A DNA stretch of 64,000 bases from SFTJ01 sp045613305 (GTDB lineage Bacteria; Bacteroidota; Bacteroidia; Bacteroidales; Muribaculaceae), in the NCBI GenBank assembly GCA_045613305.1, contig JAZLAU010000001.1, positions 71,694 to 135,693 of the forward strand, written 5' to 3'. The translations under genes and the position numbers were made by a program. Positions 1-9,304 of the stretch are shown piece by piece. Each line of letters opens with the position of its first letter. Position 1 is the first letter of the stretch. The notes under the pieces are model-generated. The model saw nothing but the letters and a program-made list of their open reading frames with translations, had not been told where the DNA came from and made no database searches.

Positions 1-1
1 G

Positions 2-229
2 TTTAGCCATGTTGTGACAGTTGAAGACGGAACCGTGAAAGGCGGTTTGGGAACAGTGGTCAACGATTGGTTTAATGCCAATGGCTATTCGATTCCTGTG
101 AAAATGATGGGCTTGCCCGATGAATTTGTAACACAAGGCACTGTGGCACAACTCTATAAGTGCTGTGGTATAGATAAAGAAAGCCTAAAAGGCACGATAA
201 AAGAGATTGCTTCAAAAATAATTAAGTGA
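2..229 (+). CDS. dxs: 1-deoxy-D-xylulose-5-phosphate synthase, C-terminal end (partial)
   Basis: Only the last 75 residues lie in the window; the frame is open to the left edge, so the start is outside. The readable part matches the end of the C-terminal transketolase-like domain of DXS: a VEDGTVKGGLGT segment, then a GLPDEFVTQGT segment, both typical of this family. DXS condenses pyruvate and glyceraldehyde-3-phosphate with thiamine diphosphate in the first step of the MEP isoprenoid pathway, in the cytoplasm. The catalytic N-terminal domains cannot be inspected. trkA follows after 7 bp, so they may be co-transcribed. Confidence 0.88.
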   Translation, partial: FSHVVTVEDGTVKGGLGTVVNDWFNANGYSIPVKMMGLPDEFVTQGTVAQLYKCCGIDKESLKGTIKEIASKIIK

Positions 230-236
230 TTTCGCT

Positions 237-1568
237 ATGAAGATTGTAATAGTAGGAGCAGGAGAAGTAGGTAGTCACTTGGCTCGATTGTTGTCGAACG
301 AAGACCATGATATCTACATTGTTGACAAAGACGAAAACCGGTTAAATGTACTTGAGTCGCAGAATTTGTTTACAGTAACAGGTCGTCACACCTCGTTTAA
401 GGTGTTTAATTTGATTAATATGTCAAATTGCGATTTGTTTATAGCCGTTACGCCATATGAAACTGACAATGTGGTGGCATGCTCAATGGCAAAAAAATTA
501 GGCGCAAAGAAAACATTGGCCCGAATTGATAACTATGAATTCTTTCGCCAGGAAAACCGTGAATTCTTCACCGAACTTGGCATTGATGACCTGATATATC
601 CAGAGTATTTGGCCGCTGAAGAAATGATGGTGGCTTTGCAGCATACTTGGGTGAGAAGTTGGTTTGAGATGTTCAACGGAGAACTTATAGTGGTGGGTGT
701 GAAACTACGCACAAATGCCGAATTAGTAGGAATGCGCTTGAAAGATTGTGTAAATGTTTCGGGATTTATGCACATATGTGCCATTAAGCGCCGTCATGAA
801 ATTATCATTCCGCGAGGCGATGACATGATACAAGAAAATGATATTGTGTATATAGCCACAAAGAATGAGTATCTCGACCGAGTGATTGCCGTGTGCGGAA
901 AGAAAAAAGAGGTGATTAACAAGGTTATGATAATGGGCGGAAGCCGCATCGCCAAGCGTTTGGTGAAAATGTCGGAAGGAAAATATGAATTTAAAATTAT
1001 AGAATTCGACAAGAAACGTTCGGTTGAATTGGCCTACGACCTACCGGAATGCAAGATAGTGCACGGCGATGGTAGAGAACACGACTTGTTGCGAGATGAA
1101 CATATTGAAGACTATGATGCGTTTATAGCGTTGTCTGACAGTTCTGAAACCAATATATTGGGATGTTTGACCGCAAAAGAGTTTGGCATGAAGAAAACAA
1201 TTGCTGAAGTTGAGAATATTCAGTTTATTTCGGAGGCCGAAGCTTTGAATATCGGTACGATAATAAATAAGAAACTCTTGGCATCGAGCAAGATTTTCCA
1301 AACACTGCTCGATAGTGATGACTCTAACGCAAAGTGTATGGCATTGGCCGAGGCAGAAGTTACTGAGATGGTTGTAAAAGAAGGCTCAAAGGTAACTGAA
1401 GCGCCAGTTAAGGACTTGCGTTTGTCGAAGGAGATGACTATTGCAGGGCTTGTTAGAGATGGAGTGGGCTATTTGGTTCAAGGAAATACTCAACTACAGG
1501 CCGGCGACCATGTTGTGGTGTTCAGTTTTTCTGGAGCAATGCATAAGGTTGAAAAGTTGTTTAACTAA
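237..1568 (+). CDS. trkA: Trk potassium uptake system peripheral protein TrkA
   Basis: This 443-residue protein has the double RCK layout of TrkA. A first Rossmann NAD-binding fold begins with GAGEVG at residues 7-12 and has an acidic residue ending strand 2 near Asp30. A TrkA-C domain follows, then a second Rossmann half starting near residue 230 (IMGGSRIAKRL) and a second TrkA-C domain. TrkA is the cytoplasmic regulatory subunit that binds NAD(H)/nucleotides and gates the membrane subunit TrkH. The trkH gene follows after 20 bp, so the two very likely form one operon. Length is normal for the family (about 450 residues). Nothing is odd. Confidence 0.95.
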   Translation: MKIVIVGAGEVGSHLARLLSNEDHDIYIVDKDENRLNVLESQNLFTVTGRHTSFKVFNLINMSNCDLFIAVTPYETDNVVACSMAKKLGAKKTLARIDNYEFFRQENREFFTELGIDDLIYPEYLAAEEMMVALQHTWVRSWFEMFNGELIVVGVKLRTNAELVGMRLKDCVNVSGFMHICAIKRRHEIIIPRGDDMIQENDIVYIATKNEYLDRVIAVCGKKKEVINKVMIMGGSRIAKRLVKMSEGKYEFKIIEFDKKRSVELAYDLPECKIVHGDGREHDLLRDEHIEDYDAFIALSDSSETNILGCLTAKEFGMKKTIAEVENIQFISEAEALNIGTIINKKLLASSKIFQTLLDSDDSNAKCMALAEAEVTEMVVKEGSKVTEAPVKDLRLSKEMTIAGLVRDGVGYLVQGNTQLQAGDHVVVFSFSGAMHKVEKLFN

Positions 1569-1588
1569 AAAGGAATAAGTTATTACAG

Positions 1589-3064
1589 ATGTATAAGAGA
1601 GAGAGAAGCATAAATTTTGCAATGGTGGCAAAGGTGTTAGGCTGGCTTTTGATGATAGAGGCCGGTTTTATGCTTGTGCCGTTTGTGACTTCTCTTATAT
1701 ATGAAGAGCAGCATAGTGCAATAGCATTTCTTGTGGCCATTGTGGCCACCGGTTTGAGTGGAGTGTTTATGACATTTTGCATACATCCAAATCGAACCAC
1801 TATGCGCATACGCGAAGGTTTGTTGCTCACATCATTGGTTTGGTTCACGATGTCGTTGTTTGGAAGTATTCCATTTCTCATGACAGGGGTGTTGAAGAGT
1901 TTTCCTGATGCATTCTTTGAAATGATTAGTGGTTTTACTACCACAGGAGCAACGGTCATAAGAGATGTTGAGGTGGCTCCAAAGGGAATCTTGATATGGC
2001 GCTCGTTGACTCAATGGTTGGGAGGTATGGGGATAATCCTTTTCACGTTGGCCGTAGTGCCGATGCTTAACCATTCGGGCGGATTGCAGTTGTTTAATGC
2101 AGAGGTGACAGGAATAACCCACGATAAGTTGCGTCCACGAATCAGTCAAACGGCATCAAGCCTATGGATGATATACATATCGCTAACAGCAATTTTATTT
2201 TTGCTGTTGCTTGCAGGTCCAATGGATTTGTTTGATGCCATTTGTCACACATTGTCAACTACGGCTACAGGTGGATTTTCGACCAAAAACCTGAGTGTGA
2301 TGCATTGGGATTCAGCGTATGTCAACACTGTAATAACCATATTCATGTATGTTTGTGGTATTAACTTTGCGTTGTTGTATAAGTTTACCCGAGGCGATAG
2401 AGAATCGTTATTTAAAAACGACATATTCCGATGGTATACAGCCATTTTGTTAGTGATGTCGATAATAGTTGCTGCTGATTACATAATGCAGGAAAATGGA
2501 CGCGATTGGCCGCACCTAATCGTAAAGGGCTTTTTCTCGGTTATCTCGGCATCGTCGTCGTCGGGCTTTGCTGCAATAGAATATGAGAAATATGGTCCGA
2601 TAGTGGCGGTGGTGATATTCTTAGTTATGATATTCGGCAGTTGTGCTGGGTCAACATCAGGTGGCGCAAAAATAGACCGTTTCGTGCTGATGCTGAAAAA
2701 TGTTAGGATTGAACTTTATAGAGTATTGCATCCAAACACAGTGGAGATAATAAGAATTAATGGTAAGCCAGTCACAAGAGACTCGTTTGCAAAGACTGTT
2801 GCATTTTTGGCCATTTATTTTTTGATAATGGCACTTTGTGCCTTAATATTTTCATGCAATGGAGTTCCGGCTTTTGACTCGGCATTCACATCAATGTCGA
2901 TGATAAGCAACATAGGATATGGCTATGGAGCAACAGGTCTTGCTGGTTCATATGCCGACCTTAGCGGATTTTGTAAGATGGTGTGCGCATTTGAAATGTT
3001 GGTAGGCCGTCTTGAATTATTTACAGTTTTAGTGCTGTTTTCAAAGAGTTTTTGGAAGATATGA
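1589..3064 (+). CDS. trkH: Trk potassium uptake system membrane subunit TrkH
   Basis: A 491-residue polytopic membrane protein of the TrkH/KtrB superfamily of K+ transporters. The four pore-loop repeats can be recognised by their selectivity-filter glycine regions: GFTTTGATV, ATGGFST, SSSSGFAA and IGYGYGA, in that order. About eight to ten hydrophobic helices flank them. The N-terminal stretch MYKRERSINFAM puts charged residues before the first helix, which supports this start. Together with TrkA just upstream it should import K+ across the inner membrane. Confidence 0.95.
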   Translation: MYKRERSINFAMVAKVLGWLLMIEAGFMLVPFVTSLIYEEQHSAIAFLVAIVATGLSGVFMTFCIHPNRTTMRIREGLLLTSLVWFTMSLFGSIPFLMTGVLKSFPDAFFEMISGFTTTGATVIRDVEVAPKGILIWRSLTQWLGGMGIILFTLAVVPMLNHSGGLQLFNAEVTGITHDKLRPRISQTASSLWMIYISLTAILFLLLLAGPMDLFDAICHTLSTTATGGFSTKNLSVMHWDSAYVNTVITIFMYVCGINFALLYKFTRGDRESLFKNDIFRWYTAILLVMSIIVAADYIMQENGRDWPHLIVKGFFSVISASSSSGFAAIEYEKYGPIVAVVIFLVMIFGSCAGSTSGGAKIDRFVLMLKNVRIELYRVLHPNTVEIIRINGKPVTRDSFAKTVAFLAIYFLIMALCALIFSCNGVPAFDSAFTSMSMISNIGYGYGATGLAGSYADLSGFCKMVCAFEMLVGRLELFTVLVLFSKSFWKI

Positions 3065-3128
3065 TACACACATATATAAAAGGGAAAAAATAGGAATTGA
3101 ATTATTAATTTATTAAATTTGTGAGACA

Positions 3129-5654
3129 ATGAACAGAGATTTTGACAACGAAACATATAATCCGACAATAAGGAATATGTCGTCGCAACGAACTGCAACA
3201 AAGTCATCGGAAAAAAGAGAAACTGAAGCACCCAAACCTCTTTTGGACCAAATAAAAGAAGTTGCGCATTTGCGACGTACGCGTTACGCCATAGGTTTGA
3301 TATTTGGGCTTTTTGGTGTATACTTGCTAATTGCTTGTATGTCGTTTTTTTATACAGGCGCTGCTGACCAAAGTGAGGTGGTAAATAACGCAGTGCTTCA
3401 GCAAGATGCGTCAACGATAAGCAATAAGGGCGCAATTTTTGGCGCATACATTTCACACATGTTTATTGAACAAGGTGTGGGGATTGCTGCATTTATTATA
3501 GTTGCGTGGAGTTTGATTATTGCTTATAGGTTGCTGTTAAGCAAGAAGGTGTTTTTCTTAAGTCAAACATTCTTATCGCTTTTTAGTGTTATTACAGTGT
3601 CGATGGTAGTGGGTGCCATTACCTATAACATGGATATAACATTTTTTAAATTGGGCGGTAACATAGGATATTATGTCAATAAATTGCTTTGCGACTATAC
3701 AAGCATTTATGGCATGGTGATGGTTAACTTGCTGGTAGCAATTTTATGGATTTTTGTTTTCTATAAGACGTTATTAAAGATTTATCGTTACACGAGCGAA
3801 AATCTACAAAAGGTAAGAAAAACCAGAACCTCGAAGACTTCACCAGAAGAGGAGGTGAAGGTAGAACTTGAAGACTTTATGGGCGATGATAAGAAATCAC
3901 AACCACGCTCTGAGAGTGAAAGTACTAAAAAGCCTGACGTTAAGCCGATAATTGTAGATGAACCAGTTGTGGCTGATTCTGTTGTAATGGAGCCAATTGT
4001 GAATCAAACTGACTCGGATGCAGTGTTGGAAATGACCATCGATGATGGTGATGTTAAAAAACCTGCCAAGCAAGAACCTGCTGATGTGGCAGAAATGGTC
4101 ATACATGAAACTGTGGAAATTGAGAAGGGCGAAGTTAAGCAACAAGATGTGTACGACCCAACCAAAGAACTGTCGAAGTTTAAGTTGCCTACCATTGACT
4201 TGTTGAAAAATTTTGGCTCGTCGAAGGTTACCATCGATATAGAAGAGCAAGAGGCTAATAAGGAACTCATAACACAAACTCTGCTCAATTATGGAATAGA
4301 AATTAATAGCATAGAGGTCACTGTAGGCCCAACTATTACGCTGTTTGAAATAGTTCCAAAAGAGGGTGTGCGAATTCAAAAGATTAAGAGTCTTGAAGAT
4401 GACATAGCCTTGAGTTTGGCCGCTAAGGGAATCCGAATCATAGCGCCAGTGCCAGGAAAGGGTACCGTAGGTATAGAAGTGCCTAACCGTGAACCACAAG
4501 TGGTGTCGATGCGTTCGGTGTTAGAATCAAAAGCTTACCAAACGTCAAAAGCAGCGTTGCCTATAGCGTTGGGCTGTAATGTGTCGAATGAGGTGGTAGT
4601 AGCCGATATGGCAAAAATGCCTCACTTATTGGTGGCAGGTGCTACTGGTCAAGGTAAATCTGTGGGTTTGAATGTAATCATCACCTCGATGCTTTATAAG
4701 AAGCATCCTGCAGAATTAAAGTTTGTGTTGGTCGACCCGAAGATGGTGGAATTTAGTCTATATAACATGCTTGAACGCCATTATTTGGCAAAATTGCCAG
4801 ACGAAGAAAAGGCAATTATCACAAAAGCAGAAAAAGTTGTTCCAACGCTAAATTCGCTTGTAGAGGAAATGGAAGAGCGTTATCGCTTGCTTGAAATGGC
4901 CCGCGAACGTAACATTAAGGACTATAATGCCCGTTTTGTGAGACATGAACTTAACCCTAACAAAGGCCATAAGTATATGCCATATATTGTGCTGATAATC
5001 GATGAGTTTAGCGATTTGATTATGCAATCGGGCAAGGAAATAGAAACGCCGTTGGTGCGTTTGGCTCAGAAGGCGCGAGCAATTGGCATACATGTGATAT
5101 TGGCAACTCAGCGCCCTGATGCGAAGACTATTACAGGCTTGATTAGAGCAAACTTTCCGAGCCGCATAGCCTTCAGAGTATCGCAGATGCAAGACAGCCG
5201 TATCATTATTGACTGTTCGGGTGCACAACATCTAATAGGTAAAGGCGATATGCTTTTCTCGAGCGATGGCGATATTACCCGTTTGCAATGTGCCTTTGTC
5301 GACACGCCTGAAGTTACACGAGTGTGCGATTTTATTGGTGGTCAAATTGGTTATAGCGAGGCTTATGCGTTGCCAGAACCTCCAATGTCGGCAACCGACG
5401 ACTCATATAGTGATGGAGGTCCAAAGAATCCGTTTGAAAGAGATTCTTTGTTTGAAGAAGCATTGTCGTTTATCGCACAAAGTGATTATGCGTCGACCTC
5501 TTCATTGCAGCGACGTTTTGGAATAGGCTACAATAGAGCAGGCCGAATAATGGACCAAATAGAGGCGGCTGGCATCGTAAGTGCGTCGCAAGGTGGTAAA
5601 CCTCGCAAGGTGCTCATGACGCCATCGGAGATTGATATGTTTTTAGGAAAATAA
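3129..5654 (+). CDS. ftsK: DNA translocase FtsK
   Basis: An 841-residue FtsK/SpoIIIE-family protein. Hydrophobic segments in roughly residues 52-220 form the membrane anchor. A charged acidic linker follows (about 230-340), then the alpha/beta motor with Walker A GATGQGKSV near residue 503 and Walker B VLIIDEFSD near 620. The C-terminal gamma winged helix (SLQRRFGIGYNRAGR, about 790-810) is the domain that reads polarity sequences in known FtsK proteins. FtsK pumps chromosome termini through the closing septum and activates dimer resolution. A TAAATTTG box lies eight bases before the ATG, so the leader may be very short. lolA follows after 16 bp, an order also seen in Proteobacteria. Confidence 0.95.
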   Translation: MNRDFDNETYNPTIRNMSSQRTATKSSEKRETEAPKPLLDQIKEVAHLRRTRYAIGLIFGLFGVYLLIACMSFFYTGAADQSEVVNNAVLQQDASTISNKGAIFGAYISHMFIEQGVGIAAFIIVAWSLIIAYRLLLSKKVFFLSQTFLSLFSVITVSMVVGAITYNMDITFFKLGGNIGYYVNKLLCDYTSIYGMVMVNLLVAILWIFVFYKTLLKIYRYTSENLQKVRKTRTSKTSPEEEVKVELEDFMGDDKKSQPRSESESTKKPDVKPIIVDEPVVADSVVMEPIVNQTDSDAVLEMTIDDGDVKKPAKQEPADVAEMVIHETVEIEKGEVKQQDVYDPTKELSKFKLPTIDLLKNFGSSKVTIDIEEQEANKELITQTLLNYGIEINSIEVTVGPTITLFEIVPKEGVRIQKIKSLEDDIALSLAAKGIRIIAPVPGKGTVGIEVPNREPQVVSMRSVLESKAYQTSKAALPIALGCNVSNEVVVADMAKMPHLLVAGATGQGKSVGLNVIITSMLYKKHPAELKFVLVDPKMVEFSLYNMLERHYLAKLPDEEKAIITKAEKVVPTLNSLVEEMEERYRLLEMARERNIKDYNARFVRHELNPNKGHKYMPYIVLIIDEFSDLIMQSGKEIETPLVRLAQKARAIGIHVILATQRPDAKTITGLIRANFPSRIAFRVSQMQDSRIIIDCSGAQHLIGKGDMLFSSDGDITRLQCAFVDTPEVTRVCDFIGGQIGYSEAYALPEPPMSATDDSYSDGGPKNPFERDSLFEEALSFIAQSDYASTSSLQRRFGIGYNRAGRIMDQIEAAGIVSASQGGKPRKVLMTPSEIDMFLGK

Positions 5655-5670
5655 TAACGACTGAAATCAT

Positions 5671-6276
5671 ATGAAGAGAATTTTATTCAGTGTTTATTCA
5701 ATTCTTATAGCATCGTGTGCCTTTGCGCAGAGTGCAACTCAAGTTCTTGATAAGGCAATCGCTGTGTTTAACAATTCACAAGGCATTACTGCCGACTATG
5801 TAATAACTGCGGGGCAAGGCAGTTCGGCAGGAAAGATTGACATGTGCGGAAACAAATTTCGCATCGTGTCAGACGATATGATATGCTGGTATGATGGCAC
5901 ATCGCAATGGACATATTCAACAATCAGCGATGAGGTTAGTGTTACTACTCCTACTCTTGAAGAGATGCAAATGAGTAACCCTTATATTGCAATAACAACA
6001 TTAAAGAAAACTTGCCACATCTATAAGGCATATACACAAATAGAGGGCTTTTATACGCTAAAATTGGTTCCTAAAGATGACCAAAGCATAAAGCAGATAT
6101 TGGTGTATTTGGAAAACAATACATACAACGTAAGTAAGGTGTATTTTGAAATGATGGATGGTAATAATTATAGAACAGTGATTTCAAATTATAAAACCAC
6201 AAGATTTTCGGATGGCATTTTCAATTATGATAAAACGATGGTGCCAGCAGGGACTGAAGTGGTGGATTTACGATAA
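5671..6276 (+). CDS. lolA: LolA-like outer-membrane lipoprotein carrier protein
   Basis: A 201-residue secreted protein with a Sec signal peptide ending at about AFA-Q (residues 17-20), followed by an all-beta LolA-like sequence. LolA carries lipoproteins across the periplasm from the LolCDE exporter to the outer membrane. The ITADYVITAGQGSSAGKIDMCGNKFRI region fits the start of the LolA half-barrel; written in parts, ITADYVITAGQ precedes a KIDMCGNKFRI segment. LolA sequences are very divergent, so the call rests on length, signal peptide, strand pattern and position directly after ftsK, which is a conserved neighbour. Confidence 0.75.
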   Translation: MKRILFSVYSILIASCAFAQSATQVLDKAIAVFNNSQGITADYVITAGQGSSAGKIDMCGNKFRIVSDDMICWYDGTSQWTYSTISDEVSVTTPTLEEMQMSNPYIAITTLKKTCHIYKAYTQIEGFYTLKLVPKDDQSIKQILVYLENNTYNVSKVYFEMMDGNNYRTVISNYKTTRFSDGIFNYDKTMVPAGTEVVDLR

Positions 6277-6297
6277 AATAAAAAAACAAAAAGATAT

Positions 6298-7239
6298 ATG
6301 GAAAAGACAAAATGCTTAATTATTGGTTCGGGACCAGCTGGATACACAGCGGCAATCTATGCATCACGTGCAAATATTGATAACATAGTGTATGAAGGTA
6401 TTCAACCAGGTGGACAATTAACAATCACAACCGAAATAGAAAACTTCCCGGGATTTCCAGAAGGAGTTGAGGGCTTCGATTTGATGGAAAACATGAAGCA
6501 GCAGGCTATTAGAGTGGGCGCTGATGTTCGAAGCGGAGAAGTAACTTCAATTGACATGTCTAAACGTCCGTTTGTGGCAACAATCGACGGCGAGAAAACA
6601 ATAGAGGCCGATACCGTAATCATATGCACAGGGGCATCGGCAAAATATTTGGGTATATCAGATGAAAAGAAATACGCAGGAATGGGTGTTTCGGCATGTG
6701 CTACATGTGACGGATTCTTCTATCGCAAGAAGACTGTTGCCGTAGTGGGTGGTGGTGACACTGCATGTGAGGAAGCAAGTTATTTGAGCAACATTGCTAA
6801 TAAGGTGTATATGATTGTACGCAAAGATTATATGCGCGCATCGCAAATTATGCAAAAACGTGTTTCTGAAAAAGAAAATATTGAAATCTTGTTTAACTGC
6901 AACACTGTTGGCCTATTTGGCGAAAACGGAGTTGAAGGTGCTCACTTGGTGAAGCACAAGGGCACGGATAAAGAGGAAATGCTTGATATTAAGATTGACG
7001 GTTTCTTCTTGGCAATCGGTCATAAGCCAAACACAGATTTCTTGGCAGGTCAGATAGACCTAGACGAACAAGGCTACATAGATTTGAAGGGCAAAACAAC
7101 TGCCACAAATGTAGAAGGTGTGTTTGCAGCCGGTGATGTTGCAGACCCAATTTATCGCCAAGCAGTTTCAGCAGCAGGCATGGGCTGCCATGCAGCGCTT
7201 GACGTTCAGTCGTATTTGATGGAGAAAGGGTTGATTTAA
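6298..7239 (+). CDS. trxB: Thioredoxin-disulfide reductase
   Basis: A 313-residue low-molecular-weight thioredoxin reductase. It has the FAD-binding GSGPAGYTAA motif near residue 9, the redox-active CATC pair near residues 134-137 and the NADPH-binding VVGGGDTACEEA motif near 150. The C-terminal FAD-contacting segment FAAGDVAD is followed by a YRQAV segment. It transfers electrons from NADPH to thioredoxin in the cytoplasm. Length and all motifs are normal, and the start is 21 bp after lolA. Confidence 0.97.
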   Translation: MEKTKCLIIGSGPAGYTAAIYASRANIDNIVYEGIQPGGQLTITTEIENFPGFPEGVEGFDLMENMKQQAIRVGADVRSGEVTSIDMSKRPFVATIDGEKTIEADTVIICTGASAKYLGISDEKKYAGMGVSACATCDGFFYRKKTVAVVGGGDTACEEASYLSNIANKVYMIVRKDYMRASQIMQKRVSEKENIEILFNCNTVGLFGENGVEGAHLVKHKGTDKEEMLDIKIDGFFLAIGHKPNTDFLAGQIDLDEQGYIDLKGKTTATNVEGVFAAGDVADPIYRQAVSAAGMGCHAALDVQSYLMEKGLI

Positions 7240-7299
7240 TAGCCCTTAGTTCATCGCAATGGTTTAAGGTAGATAATTCGATATTGTAAAATCTAATCA

Positions 7300-7860
7300 A
7301 TGGAAGAGGATATATTGAAATGCTTAGAAGTGTTGAAACAGGGTGGAATAATATTGTACCCTACCGACACTATTTGGGGCATAGGCTGTGATGCGACAAA
7401 TGAAACCGCAGTAAGAAAGGTTTACGAACTAAAAAAACGTGCCGACAACAAAGCAATGTTAGTGTTGCTTGATTCGGTGGAACATTTAGACCATTATGTG
7501 GTTGATGTGCCAGAAATGGCATATGAACTATTAGACGTAGCGGTGAAACCCCTTACTATCATTTACGACGGAGCCTACAATATAGCCAACAACCTATTAG
7601 GTGAAGACGACAGTGTGGGAATAAGAATCTCGCATGAAAAGTTTTCACAAACTTTGTGTGCGCGTTTCCAACGTCCTATAGTGTCAACATCGGCCAATAT
7701 TAGCGGTAAAGATGCACCTAAGATTTTTAAGGATATCGACGACGAGATTAAGAAGGGCGTGGACTATGTGGTTAAATACCGTCAGGATGATGTTAATGCC
7801 CAGTCTTCATCGAATATTATAAAATTAAGAAGCGACGGAACATTTAAGATTATAAGATAA
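7300..7860 (+). CDS. L-threonylcarbamoyladenylate synthase (TsaC/Sua5, YrdC domain)
   Basis: A 186-residue single-domain YrdC protein. The N-terminal ILYPTDTIWGIGCDA segment is the family hallmark, followed by a KKRADNKAM segment that resembles the KR..K ATP/threonine-binding region. Later STSANISG matches the conserved SAN motif. The enzyme makes threonylcarbamoyl-AMP for the universal t6A modification of ANN-decoding tRNAs. It lacks the extra Sua5 domain and so is TsaC-like in length. The sugar transferase follows after 23 bp. Confidence 0.92.
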   Translation: MEEDILKCLEVLKQGGIILYPTDTIWGIGCDATNETAVRKVYELKKRADNKAMLVLLDSVEHLDHYVVDVPEMAYELLDVAVKPLTIIYDGAYNIANNLLGEDDSVGIRISHEKFSQTLCARFQRPIVSTSANISGKDAPKIFKDIDDEIKKGVDYVVKYRQDDVNAQSSSNIIKLRSDGTFKIIR

Positions 7861-7883
7861 AAAATAGTTCTTTAGCAATAACT

Positions 7884-9302
7884 ATGATAAGTGCAAGTGT
7901 ACAAAGATTAAAGTATGTGCTTGGCGATTTTGCATCGTCAACTATTGCTTGGTTTATGTATACTTGCATTCGTTATGTTATAAATGAAGACCTAATGCAT
8001 CTTCAAGGATACAAATCATTGGATGACTTTTTATTGTCGCCTAATGTGATTTTGGGGATGGCGCTTTTCCCGATAGTGATGATGGGAGTTTATTATTTAT
8101 CGGGATATTATAATGAGGTTTTCAGAAAATCACGATTGCAAGAATTGTTCACAACGCTTGCGAGCACGGTGATTAATTCGCTGATGATATTCTTCTCGGC
8201 ACTGATAAACGACATGGCAACCGATAGGGCTTATAATTATGAGATGATTCTTATTTTGTTCGGCCTATTGTTTGTTTTTGTTTATTGTGTAAGGGCTATA
8301 ATAACCTCTCACGGCTCACGAATGATAAAAAACCGCAAATGGCAGTTTAATACGCTTGTGATAGGCGATGGCAAAGATGCCGTAGCCTTGGGCCGAAACT
8401 TTAACAAAATGAGGGAAAGCATAGGCTATAATGTGGTGGGCTATGTGCATATAGCGGGAGAGGAGAGTGCCACCGAGGGGAGTTATGAGTTGTCGTCGCT
8501 TAAGTCGGTTTGCGCAGAACTGGGTGTGCAAGAATTGATTGTGGCGCCCACGGGTAGCGACACAAAAGTGGTGTTAGATACAATAAACCAATTGTTCACA
8601 CTAAATTTGCCCATTAAGATAACCCCAACATTGTCGGACATAATTCTATCGAGGGTAAAGCTGCAGCAATTGGTAGGAGACCCGTTGGTCGACATTTCAA
8701 GCAGTAGCATGAGCGAAAGTTCCAAAAACATAAAGCGCTTGTTTGATGTGCTTATTTCAGGGGTTTCGATTGTGTTGCTGTTGCCGGTGTATGTGCTATT
8801 GGCTGTGCTTATAAAGCTTGATACAAAGGGTGGCGTGGTTTATAAGCAAACAAGAATAGGTTTGCATAAAAAGCCGTTCAAAATCTATAAATTCAGGAGT
8901 ATGATTGAGAACGCTGAAAATTTAAATGAGCCACAATTAAGCAGCGACGATGATCCCCGAATAACCAAAGTGGGTAAGTGGATGCGAAAATACAGACTTG
9001 ATGAAACATTGCAGTTTATAAATGTGTTGAAAGGCGATATGTCGTTAGTCGGTCCGCGTCCGGAAAGAGAATTCTATATAAATCAGATAACAAAGCAAGT
9101 TCCTTATTACTCGTTGTTGCATCAGGTGCGTCCTGGCATTACATCGCTTGGAATGGTGAAATATGGCTATGCGTGCAGCGTTGATGAAATGATTGAACGG
9201 ACGAAATACGATTTGCTTTATCTTGAAAATATGTCGTTAATAAATGACATAAAGATAATGATTTACACCGTTAAGATAGTAATAAATGGAAGTGGAGTTT
9301 AA
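7884..9302 (+). CDS. Undecaprenyl-phosphate sugar phosphotransferase (WcaJ/PglC-type)
   Basis: A 472-residue membrane enzyme. Four or so hydrophobic helices in the first 140 residues are followed by a Rossmann-like CoA-binding-type domain (TLVIGDGKDAVALG). A further helix leads into the bacterial sugar transferase domain, marked by KRLFDVLIS, YKQTRIG, KIYKFRSM and GDMSLVGPRPE. This family transfers a sugar-1-phosphate onto undecaprenyl phosphate at the inner membrane, the priming step for exopolysaccharide, capsule or O-antigen. The sugar cannot be told from sequence. No other capsule genes are adjacent. It ends 2 bp before the ClC gene, which suggests translational coupling. Confidence 0.9.
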   Translation: MISASVQRLKYVLGDFASSTIAWFMYTCIRYVINEDLMHLQGYKSLDDFLLSPNVILGMALFPIVMMGVYYLSGYYNEVFRKSRLQELFTTLASTVINSLMIFFSALINDMATDRAYNYEMILILFGLLFVFVYCVRAIITSHGSRMIKNRKWQFNTLVIGDGKDAVALGRNFNKMRESIGYNVVGYVHIAGEESATEGSYELSSLKSVCAELGVQELIVAPTGSDTKVVLDTINQLFTLNLPIKITPTLSDIILSRVKLQQLVGDPLVDISSSSMSESSKNIKRLFDVLISGVSIVLLLPVYVLLAVLIKLDTKGGVVYKQTRIGLHKKPFKIYKFRSMIENAENLNEPQLSSDDDPRITKVGKWMRKYRLDETLQFINVLKGDMSLVGPRPEREFYINQITKQVPYYSLLHQVRPGITSLGMVKYGYACSVDEMIERTKYDLLYLENMSLINDIKIMIYTVKIVINGSGV

Positions 9303-9304
9303 TT